Shown here in pieces: positions 10,393 to 17,552 of a stretch of 64,000 nt of DNA (position 1 is its first letter; each line of letters begins with the position of its first letter). Source of the DNA: Marivirga tractuosa DSM 4126 (lineage in GTDB: Bacteria > Bacteroidota > Bacteroidia > Cytophagales > Cyclobacteriaceae); NCBI RefSeq assembly GCF_000183425.1, contig NC_014759.1, positions 372,001 to 436,000 on the forward strand, in the 5' to 3' direction. The notes below the pieces were generated by a model, which worked only from the letters and a program-made list of their open reading frames with translations, ran no database searches and was not told where the DNA came from. The translations under genes and the position numbers were made by a program.

Positions 10393-11553
10393 ATGATTAA
10401 TATTGCTGACCGAATTAAATCTGTAGAAGAATATTATTTTAGTAAAAAGCTTCAAGAAGTGCGGAGTTTGGATAGTCATGACTTTCCAATCATAAATCTT
10501 GGAATAGGGAGCCCAGATTTAGCTCCACATGCATCGGTAATACAAGCACTAAATGATTCGGCAGCTCAAGATGATGTTCATGCTTATCAATCCTATAGAG
10601 GAACAGCTGAACTGAGAAAGGCAATAGCAGATTATTACACTCGATATTTCCATGTCGAACTCAATTCAGATAGAGAGATTTTACCTTTGGTTGGCTCCAA
10701 GGAAGGTATCATGCACATAACTCAAGCATTTGTGAATCCTGGTGAAAAGGTTTTGGTTCCTAATCCGGGATATCCAACCTATGCAGCTGTTTCAAATTTA
10801 GCCCAAGCAAAGATTGGGTATTATGATTTAAAAGAAGAAAATAATTGGCAGATTGATATCGAAGCGATTGAAAAAATGGAATTAGATCAGGTGAAATTAT
10901 TTTGGCTAAATTCACCTCATATGCCGACAGGTGTTCAGTACTCTATTGCAGTACTTCAGAAACTAGTAGTATTAGCAAAGCAGCATGAGTTTTTAATAGT
11001 AAATGATAATCCTTATTCTATGATTTTGAATACAGATTATCAAAGTATTTTATCTATTGATGGGGCCTCTGAAGTCGCTATTGAACTTAACTCATTAAGC
11101 AAATCCCACAATATGGCGGGCTGGAGAATTGGATGGTGTGCAGGTAAACAAGAATTTGTTGATGCTATTCTAAAGGTGAAAAGCAATATGGATAGCGGAA
11201 TGTTTAAACCAATGCAATTGGCTGCAACTGAGGCTTTGAATTTGGGTAATGATTGGTTTGAAAGTTTAAACAAAATATACCACAAGAGAAGAAAATTAGC
11301 TGAACAAATTCTTTTAAAACTAGGATGCTCCTTTAGTAATAATCAACAAGGATTATTTCTTTGGGCAAAATTACCAGCAGGACATACTTCTTCTGAAGAA
11401 CTAGTGGATCAGTTGCTATATGGATATAAAGTTTTTCTCAGTCCTGGATTTATATTTGGAACGCAAGGACAGGGCTATATTAGAATATCTTTATGCGCCA
11501 ATGAAAATCAGTTTAAAACTGCTTTAGATCGTCTTCAAAACTATCAATCATGA
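10393..11553 (+). CDS. Class I/II PLP-dependent aminotransferase, probably for tyrosine/phenylalanine synthesis
   Basis: A 386-residue fold-type I aminotransferase. It shows the substrate loop LGIGSPDLAPH near residue 36, the PNPGYPTYAAVSNLA block, NDNPYSMI for the pyridoxal ring, and SLSKSHNMAGWRIGWCAG with the Schiff-base lysine. It overlaps the prephenate dehydrogenase gene by four bases (ATGA), which suggests it transaminates 4-hydroxyphenylpyruvate or phenylpyruvate in aromatic amino acid synthesis. LL-diaminopimelate and other aminotransferases share the same fold, so the substrate is an inference from context. Confidence 0.85.
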   Translation: MINIADRIKSVEEYYFSKKLQEVRSLDSHDFPIINLGIGSPDLAPHASVIQALNDSAAQDDVHAYQSYRGTAELRKAIADYYTRYFHVELNSDREILPLVGSKEGIMHITQAFVNPGEKVLVPNPGYPTYAAVSNLAQAKIGYYDLKEENNWQIDIEAIEKMELDQVKLFWLNSPHMPTGVQYSIAVLQKLVVLAKQHEFLIVNDNPYSMILNTDYQSILSIDGASEVAIELNSLSKSHNMAGWRIGWCAGKQEFVDAILKVKSNMDSGMFKPMQLAATEALNLGNDWFESLNKIYHKRRKLAEQILLKLGCSFSNNQQGLFLWAKLPAGHTSSEELVDQLLYGYKVFLSPGFIFGTQGQGYIRISLCANENQFKTALDRLQNYQS

Positions 11554-12410
11554 ATAAAATTGTTAATAGTCTTACTGTTATTGGATTAGGGTTAATTGGA
11601 GGGAGTTTTGCTTTAGCCGTAAAGAATAAATTTCCTAACATTAGGATTTATGGAGTGGATCAAAATCCAGCCCATGCTTCAAAGGCACTTGAAATGAATA
11701 TCATTGATGAAATCAAATTAACTAATGATAAAGAAATGCTAAAATCAGATGTCATCATTTTAGCCATTCCGGTTAGTGCCATTCAGATTGTACTATCCGA
11801 TCTATTATCAACTATTTCTAATGAAACCGTAGTAATTGATACTGGATCAACCAAAGGCAGTATTTGTGAAAGTGTCTATCAACATCCTAAAAGAGCCCAA
11901 TTTGTTGCTGCACATCCGATTGCTGGAACAGAATATTCAGGGCCGGAAGCAGCATTTCCTAAATTATTTGAGGGAAAGAAAAATATTATTTGTGAGTTTG
12001 AATTATGCAATGATCTTGCAAAGAAATGCGCTACTTGGTTATTTGAAACAGTTGGAATCAACAACATTTTCATGGATGCAGAAAACCATGATAAGCATTT
12101 GGCTTATGTATCTCATTTATCTCATATAAGCTCCTTTATGCTAGGCTTAACGGTTTTAAATATCGAAAAAGATGAAAAGAACATTCTCAATTTGGCCGGT
12201 AGTGGCTTTGCTAGCACCGTCCGTTTAGCCAAAAGTTCTCCTGAAATGTGGACACCTATATTTACTCAAAATAAAATTCACCTTAGTAATGCCTTAAAAG
12301 AATACATCTTACAATTAAAGGCTTTTGAACAAGAATTAAACTCAGGTAATTCGAAAGCATTAAGTGAATTAATGAAAAAGGCTAATGAAATAAAGAAGGT
12401 CTTGGATTAA
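11550..12410 (+). CDS. tyrA: Prephenate dehydrogenase
   Basis: The enzyme oxidatively decarboxylates prephenate to 4-hydroxyphenylpyruvate in tyrosine synthesis. The 286-residue protein has the NAD-binding loop VIGLGLIGGSFALAV at the N-terminus, ILAIPVSAIQIVL, the family block VAAHPIAGTEYSGPEAAF and the helical domain with HDKHLAYVSHLSHISSFML carrying catalytic histidines. There is no fused chorismate mutase or ACT domain. It overlaps the upstream aminotransferase by ATGA and is co-transcribed with it. Confidence 0.93.
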   Translation: MNKIVNSLTVIGLGLIGGSFALAVKNKFPNIRIYGVDQNPAHASKALEMNIIDEIKLTNDKEMLKSDVIILAIPVSAIQIVLSDLLSTISNETVVIDTGSTKGSICESVYQHPKRAQFVAAHPIAGTEYSGPEAAFPKLFEGKKNIICEFELCNDLAKKCATWLFETVGINNIFMDAENHDKHLAYVSHLSHISSFMLGLTVLNIEKDEKNILNLAGSGFASTVRLAKSSPEMWTPIFTQNKIHLSNALKEYILQLKAFEQELNSGNSKALSELMKKANEIKKVLD

Positions 12411-12506
12411 TTTAGAAGAATTACTTCCTCTAATGATTTAAACTTTCAAAACTAACAATAAGCGCTACATTGAGTTTAATAATTATGTTACTTTAAAAAG
12501 ATCTCA

Positions 12507-13214
12507 ATGAATTATTTATCTTCCATATCCCTAAGTTTTATTTTCGTTTTTTTAGCGTCAAACTGTTCTGCCCAAAAATCAGAATATTATTATAAATCAG
12601 GTGACCGATATGGAACGGGTAAATGGTATATGGGCCGAGAAATAGCACATGTAATGGGGTATCAGGGAATTAATTGGTTGGAAAGACCTGAAAGGGAGAT
12701 AGAAGAAAACACATCCACACTACTGACGAATATGGATATACAATCAGATGATGTAATTGCTGATATTGGAGCAGGGTCTGGGTATCATGTTTTCAAAATG
12801 GCTCCTAAAGTTCAGGGTGGATTAGTGTATGCAGTAGATATTCAAGAAGAAATGCTTCAATCTATTCGTAAAAAGAAATCCGCAGAAGGAATTGAAAATA
12901 TTGAATTGGTAAAGGGAACCGAAAAGAGTGTGAAATTACCGGAAAGCGCTATTGATATAGTACTGATGGTGGATGTTTATCATGAATTTAGTTTCCCTAT
13001 TGAAATGTTGGAGTCGATCAAATCAGCCCTAAAACCCAATGGGAGAATTTATTTGATAGAGTATAGGGCTGAAGATGATAGTGTCCCCATTAAGCGACTT
13101 CATAAAATGAATGAAGCACAAGCTGTGAAAGAATTTGAGGCATCTGGCTTTAGGCTGCAAAAGAATATCGATAATCTTCCTTGGCAACATTGTATGGTGT
13201 TTATTCAAGAATAG
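12507..13214 (+). CDS. Class I methyltransferase with an N-terminal signal sequence
   Basis: The 235-residue protein starts with a hydrophobic segment ending in SNCSAQ, which fits either a type I signal peptide or a lipoprotein-like site. The next part, SGDRYGTGKWYMGREIAHVMG, is followed by a complete SAM-binding Rossmann fold: VIADIGAGSGYHVFKMA, VYAVDIQEEML, ENIELVKGTEKSVKLPES, and DIVLMVDVYHEF. A methyltransferase outside the cytoplasm is odd because SAM is cytoplasmic, so either the segment is a membrane anchor facing inward or the fold has another use. Substrate unknown. It sits alone between tyrA and a convergent hydrolase gene. Confidence 0.78.
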   Translation: MNYLSSISLSFIFVFLASNCSAQKSEYYYKSGDRYGTGKWYMGREIAHVMGYQGINWLERPEREIEENTSTLLTNMDIQSDDVIADIGAGSGYHVFKMAPKVQGGLVYAVDIQEEMLQSIRKKKSAEGIENIELVKGTEKSVKLPESAIDIVLMVDVYHEFSFPIEMLESIKSALKPNGRIYLIEYRAEDDSVPIKRLHKMNEAQAVKEFEASGFRLQKNIDNLPWQHCMVFIQE

Positions 13215-13259
13215 AGTTGTTCTTTTATAGATATATGACTTTTGTACTGTTGAATTCTT

Positions 13260-14225
13260 TCAAAATTCTGGCGCTGGAGAAACTTCCTTGAAAAACTCTA
13301 TTATCTTCTCTAAAACTATTTCTCTGTTATTTGTTAATCCGTGGCTATCGTTTTCAAAAATTTGCATATTAACCTTTCTATCATAGTACTTTAAACTATC
13401 AGCTAAAATGAGTGCCTGTGAATAATGAACATGGTCGTCAGTGTTGCTGTGCAAAATTAAGTACGGAATATCTGGCAATTCATTTACCCAATAATTAGCA
13501 GATCTTGCCTGAAGTACTTTTTTTGGCTTTTCATTATAGTCAGGGATTAACTCTTGGTAAACCCCTTCCATCTCAGGGTGATGTTGTAGAGTGATCTCTA
13601 GATCAGAAACACCACCTATAGCTGCTGAAGCTTTAATTTTATCACCCGTGTAATTCTTTAGGGTCAAATAATTCATCATGCCACCTCTGCTAATTCCCAA
13701 TAAATTAATATTATTTGTGTCTGCCTTCCCAATTTCATGCAAATGAGAAATCAGATTGATATTGTCTCTAACATCGCTCCCGCCAAATTCTTCTTTGCCT
13801 TCACTTCCACTATTTCCTCTATAATTTGAAGCTACTACCACAAATCCTTCTGCCGCAAATGGACCCATTACCTCTACTGCAGTTGCCACTACTAGTCTCC
13901 CCAATTCTTGATGACCTCCTCTATTAAATACAATAACCGGATACTTCCCAGGCTTCTTAGGTTGAACCACGAAGCCGGATATCATCAAGCTGTCACTATT
14001 ATAAGCCATGGATAATATCTCTATATCATTCAAATGAGTGAATAATTCAGGATGGTGTTCAATTTTTTTAGACACTGGGGTCTTCATATAGTCCACAGGC
14101 TTTAAAAGCACATTTTTCCCGTTGAAATTACCAAATGCGACTCTAGCATCATAATTTTCAACTTTTTTGCTGCAGCTACTAATGACAGCAGAAATAACTA
14201 GAATTAAATAAAATATATTTTTCAA
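13260..14225 (-). CDS. Alpha/beta hydrolase lipoprotein (prolyl oligopeptidase-like)
   Basis: A 321-residue hydrolase with a lipoprotein signal (VISAVISSCSKK, lipobox Cys near residue 18). The fold shows the oxyanion block IVFNRGGHQELG, the nucleophile elbow GISRGGMM, the acid in HSNTDDHVHYSQA and the catalytic His in FENDSHGLTNN. It resembles the peptidase S9 / dienelactone hydrolase group without the beta propeller. It probably cleaves peptides or esters in the periplasm. It follows the PadR-linked membrane proteins by 11 bp on the same strand and may belong to that operon. Confidence 0.8.
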   Translation of the reverse strand: MKNIFYLILVISAVISSCSKKVENYDARVAFGNFNGKNVLLKPVDYMKTPVSKKIEHHPELFTHLNDIEILSMAYNSDSLMISGFVVQPKKPGKYPVIVFNRGGHQELGRLVVATAVEVMGPFAAEGFVVVASNYRGNSGSEGKEEFGGSDVRDNINLISHLHEIGKADTNNINLLGISRGGMMNYLTLKNYTGDKIKASAAIGGVSDLEITLQHHPEMEGVYQELIPDYNEKPKKVLQARSANYWVNELPDIPYLILHSNTDDHVHYSQALILADSLKYYDRKVNMQIFENDSHGLTNNREIVLEKIIEFFKEVSPAPEF

Positions 14226-14236
14226 TGCTCTAAAGT

Positions 14237-14608
14237 TTAAATTTCCTCTAATGATTGTCTGTACATATTAAAAAATAAGAGAGGAAGGAATGCAAAAGCG
14301 AGCATGGAAAAGAATATGCCTAGTGTGAGGTTTGCATAGAAAGAATAACCAAATCTCAGCCAGCTAGAGATTACAAATATTGCCACAGCTGATTGACCAA
14401 AAATCCATTGAAATAGCAATCTGTTTTCAGTAAGTTCACGTTCTTGCCATTTGAAGAAAAAAATCAATGGCAAACATATCAGCCCAGAGACAGTTTCCCC
14501 TAAGTAAATTAAAATGTTGGCGAAGGGTAGCTTCAAAGATGAAAAGAACATTCCTGTCATAAATATGAAGCCGAATATCCAGGCTGATATATGTGCAATT
14601 TTTTTCAT
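14237..14608 (-). CDS. Small four-helix membrane protein, GldL-like repeat family
   Basis: The 123-residue protein has four hydrophobic helices (about 5-24, 30-50, 67-85 and 91-112). Its first half, FSSLKLPFANILIYLGETVSGLICLPLIFFF, is a diverged version of the FK(I/V)xHxPGA repeat of the larger neighbour upstream, and its second half is a further degenerate copy. The same motif occurs in GldL, the membrane motor protein of gliding/T9SS, but this protein lacks the rest of GldL. Its start codon overlaps the stop of the neighbour by one base. The function is unknown. Confidence 0.75.
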   Translation of the reverse strand: MKKIAHISAWIFGFIFMTGMFFSSLKLPFANILIYLGETVSGLICLPLIFFFKWQERELTENRLLFQWIFGQSAVAIFVISSWLRFGYSFYANLTLGIFFSMLAFAFLPLLFFNMYRQSLEEI

Positions 14609-15225
14609 TAACTGACAGCTTGTTCTTGACTTGATTTGAACATTCTAAAAAATAGAAATGGTAAGAACAAAATGCCGAAAATGAACATTCCAATTCCTAA
14701 AAGTATCATAGCCCCAGGTAAATGAAGCACTTTGAAACTGCTGCCTACTAAGAGTAGCATTAGACTTAGTGTTCCAAAGATCCATTTTAACTTTTCAGAC
14801 ATCAGGTTGAAAACTTTATCCTTGAACTTATTAAATAGCAATAGGGGCAAGAAAATAAAGGAGAGTCCCATTAATCCTGAAAACAACATAATGTTTGCAC
14901 CAGGGAAATGCATAATTTTAAAAAATGCACCCGCTGTGGTCGATAGGGCAAATAGATAGCCCGAAATGTAAGTGAACTGTTTCATGAGTATTATTTTTTT
15001 ATGGTTTAATAAAAAGAAAGTTTCAAGTTGTATTTCCTCAAATCCATTGGGGGTAGTTTGTTGATAAGCGTAAGTATAGGCTTCTTCAAATGTATTTCCT
15101 CTCTGCATTTCAATTTCTACTAAACAGCAAAAATGATCAATCAGGTCGTCCTGAACTTCCTTTTGAGAAATCCCACTGTTTTTGATTTTTTGGCTGATAA
15201 ATGAAAATTGCTCATCCGTAATCAT
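14608..15225 (-). CDS. Four-helix membrane protein with N-terminal HAAS-like domain and two GldL-like repeats
   Basis: The first 77 residues (MITDEQFSFISQKIKNSGIS..., DDLIDHFCCLVEIEMQRGNT) look like the helical HAAS/DUF1700 domain that often sits next to PadR regulators. Residues about 78-205 form four membrane helices in two repeats, each with a motif: FKIMHFPGANIML and FKVLHLPGAMILL, followed by FLPxLxFxxFK. It overlaps the padR gene by ATGA, so regulator and membrane protein are translationally coupled. By analogy with PadR-HAAS pairs it may be a signalling or stress-sensing membrane protein. This is inference. Confidence 0.78.
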   Translation of the reverse strand: MITDEQFSFISQKIKNSGISQKEVQDDLIDHFCCLVEIEMQRGNTFEEAYTYAYQQTTPNGFEEIQLETFFLLNHKKIILMKQFTYISGYLFALSTTAGAFFKIMHFPGANIMLFSGLMGLSFIFLPLLLFNKFKDKVFNLMSEKLKWIFGTLSLMLLLVGSSFKVLHLPGAMILLGIGMFIFGILFLPFLFFRMFKSSQEQAVS

Positions 15226-15569
15226 AGCGCAGGAGAAGTTTTGTTATCCGTAAATACAATTTTATTCAACGTCTCTATGAAATCTTCTAATTCTTTTACT
15301 ACCACCTTCTTTTCTCCTTGTCCTTTAGGAGTTAGGGTGTAGTATTTCCGTATTCTTTTACCAATTTTTACTTCTTCAGTGGTCAATATTCCATCTTTCA
15401 ATAATTTATGGAGAGTAGGGTACAGGCTGCCATCTTTAATTAAAATTTTGCCATCCGAAATATCCTTTACCTTTTGGCAGATTTCATAGCCATACATTTT
15501 ACCGTTTTCTTCTAAGAGTTTTAAAATGATAACTCCCAGCGTGCCTTTTAATAGTTCTTTTGAATACAT
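15222..15569 (-). CDS. PadR-family transcriptional regulator
   Basis: From the ATG at 15569 it has 115 residues, the usual length of the small PadR subfamily 2. It opens with the classic LLKGTLGVIILKLLEENGKMYGYEICQKV and continues with ILIKDGSLYPTLHKLLKDG and the wing RKYYTLTPKGQGEK. PadR proteins are winged-helix repressors that normally control their own operon and a membrane protein next door. An upstream in-frame start at 15629 would add 20 residues and run through the operator-like palindrome, so 15569 is preferred. It heads an operon with two GldL-like membrane proteins and perhaps the hydrolase. Confidence 0.92.
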   Translation of the reverse strand: MYSKELLKGTLGVIILKLLEENGKMYGYEICQKVKDISDGKILIKDGSLYPTLHKLLKDGILTTEEVKIGKRIRKYYTLTPKGQGEKKVVVKELEDFIETLNKIVFTDNKTSPAL

Positions 15570-15578
15570 AATACAAAT

Positions 15579-15599
15579 ATACATCAAATTACGATGTAT
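15579..15599 (-). promoter_or_regulatory. Perfect inverted repeat, likely PadR operator
   Basis: ATACATC, seven bases, GATGTAT is a perfect 7-bp inverted repeat ending 10 bp before the padR ATG. PadR proteins bind similar dyads (ATGTAC-N8-GTACAT type) over their own promoter, so this is probably the autoregulatory site. Confidence 0.6.
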
Positions 15600-15879
15600 C
15601 AAAATGAAATGTAGATTTTTTTTATTCAAATGTTTTTCCTTTGAGCTAATTAGTTTAATTTCTACTGTTTGAAATTACTTAAAGGTGGGCAGCAAAAAAA
15701 CTGTAATATGATTTCCGTTTTTTTAAATGTCATCTTGATTATCTGAATCGAAATGGTGCTTTTCAGGAATGTATAAGCCAGCTAAGTTAATCCTATATTG
15801 AAATACTTCTGGTAGTCAACTATATGAAGAATAAAACTATTAATGGTTCTATGTTTTAAACGAGCGAATGATCCTGCCA
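15600..15879. other. Gap between padR and a beta-barrel gene
   Basis: This stretch should hold the padR promoter. I see no convincing gene. A minus-strand open stretch of about 30 codons (15723-15815) with protein-like composition may be a remnant of a gene end, but it has no start codon and no recognisable match. Confidence 0.4.
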
Positions 15880-17067
15880 TTAGAATTTAATATAGAACCC
15901 TGCGTTAATATGTTGTTGATTTACAAATAAGTTCAATTCCTTATTTAGTTTAGAAAAACGAATATAACGTGTGTCAATTCCAATTTCTATTTCTTTTAAC
16001 TCTAATCCAATTGATAAACCTAGGAGAATTCCAGGTTGAAAATTGTAAGGAATAAATGGCTGTTCTACCGATTCTTGTTCATATTGCCCTATTATTGTTG
16101 TTCTTTTAGTACTGTACTCGTCATTAATATTAAATTGAGTATTGGCACCAGCAAGTATACTTAAGAATAAACTATTTTGATTTAATCGATAGGAGAGATA
16201 AATAGGTGTACTTATCTGGATATAGTGGAAATTTGTCTCATATTCATTAACAGGACTTGAATTGGAATCTATTCTCGATCCACTATACCTAATTTGGCTA
16301 AGCAATAATTCGGTGTTGAAGCTCAGTGATTTAGAAAATTCTGGCACATTAAATGTTGCGAAGAGACTTATTGTTTGACTTTGACTGTTATATAGGTCAT
16401 TGATGTCCGGATAATAACCGCCACTATTTTTTGTCAGTCTATTGAATTGCTGACCAATTCTCAAGCCCCAATTAACTTTGTCTAAGTTGTTCTGAATGTC
16501 TAAGTCGGTATAGTTAGTCTGATTTTTTATATTTAGCTGAATTACAAATTTTTTCAAATCTTTCTTTCTAAAATAGAGCTGATCGATTAACTCTTTGAGC
16601 TCTACATCATTTTTTGCTAAATAATATAGTCGTCCTTTCCAGATATCTTGGTTGGTGATATAAGTCTTTCCATTTCTGTCTACCAACTTTGAAGAATTTT
16701 TAATTTGATAGACTGTGTCTTTTGTGCTTATATAGTAAGTATTCTGTTTTTCATATAAAGATATAGTCCCTTTAATTACATTTTGAAGAAACACGCTATC
16801 AATCACATTTGAAGAAAATGATGCATCATTTTTATACCCGTAACCTTTAACATCTTTTGGTAAATAAGTAATGATATTTCCATCTTCTGAAAGTGTTTCA
16901 CAAATTCGATATGAATTGATGCCAGAATAATAACGAACTTTTGTATAAGTAGTGTCTCCTTGCTTGTTAATGTAAAACCCATCTATAAAATTGGATTGTG
17001 CATTTAAATTAATTGAACCAATAAAACATATACTTGAAATTATTAATAGCCTGATAAAGTCATTCAT
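15880..17067 (-). CDS. Outer-membrane beta-barrel protein, unknown function
   Basis: A 395-residue protein with a signal peptide (LIISSICFIGSINLNAQ). The first half, to about residue 190, is a soluble beta-rich region with repeated phrases such as GFYINKQGDTTYTKVRYYSG. The second half alternates hydrophobic and polar residues as in a porin-like OmpA-type barrel (NWGLRIGQQFNRL, LGLSIGLELKEIEIGIDTRYIRFS) and ends in a terminal Phe (HINAGFYIKF). This plan is common among Bacteroidota surface proteins whose roles are not known. It is monocistronic. Confidence 0.72.
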   Translation of the reverse strand: MNDFIRLLIISSICFIGSINLNAQSNFIDGFYINKQGDTTYTKVRYYSGINSYRICETLSEDGNIITYLPKDVKGYGYKNDASFSSNVIDSVFLQNVIKGTISLYEKQNTYYISTKDTVYQIKNSSKLVDRNGKTYITNQDIWKGRLYYLAKNDVELKELIDQLYFRKKDLKKFVIQLNIKNQTNYTDLDIQNNLDKVNWGLRIGQQFNRLTKNSGGYYPDINDLYNSQSQTISLFATFNVPEFSKSLSFNTELLLSQIRYSGSRIDSNSSPVNEYETNFHYIQISTPIYLSYRLNQNSLFLSILAGANTQFNINDEYSTKRTTIIGQYEQESVEQPFIPYNFQPGILLGLSIGLELKEIEIGIDTRYIRFSKLNKELNLFVNQQHINAGFYIKF

Positions 17068-17141
17068 AAAAACTAATTATAGATTTAATACATTATAAAA
17101 TTAATCTTTTTATTATAGACAGTTATATTGATCTTCTGAGT

Positions 17142-17442
17142 TTACATCCTAATTGTCAGAGACCAGTTTAATCTCATTTGCAAATAATTATCAGGGCTTC
17201 GATCAGAAATTTTTAAAGTATTGAAGTCAGCTTTCTTCCAATTCAAATACATATCCTTCATTTTAAGACTGGATTTCTTTAAACGAATAGTATTTAGGAG
17301 TGAAATGTTGCCCGATTTTTTGTAAAATCAGCGCTTCATTTTGCCATTCATTTGTTGAAAACTTAATTTTCGTTTTCTTTTGTGCCTGAGTTTGGCAGAT
17401 TAACAATAGATTAATGGAAATTAAGCTTACAATTAGGCGCAT
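17142..17442 (-). pseudogene. Small exported protein gene with a one-base frameshift
   Basis: From the ATG at 17442 the frame encodes a signal peptide (MRLIVSLISINLLLICQTQA) and about 20 further residues, then closes after 59 codons at 17263. Removing one base from the A6 run (plus-strand T6 at 17316-17321) joins it to a second open frame ending at the stop at 17142-17144, giving a 99-residue protein whose C-terminal half is rich in Lys, Trp and hydrophobic residues (MYLNWKKADFNTLKISDRSP). No family recognised. It may be a decayed gene, a slippage-controlled gene or an assembly error. Confidence 0.5.
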
Positions 17443-17552
17443 TTTCGTTTATTTGTTGTTTAAGGTTAAGTTCTAACTCCAAACTAAAATTTTCTTCTTT
17501 ATCGAACAAATAAGCCAAAAGCTTTTTAAATTTAGAAATTGAATCATTATCC

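Noticed and set aside
15723..15815. Minus-strand open stretch of about 30 codons with protein-like composition (IPEKHHFDSDNQDDI end).
   Set aside because: No start codon, no match, and too short to tell a gene remnant from chance.
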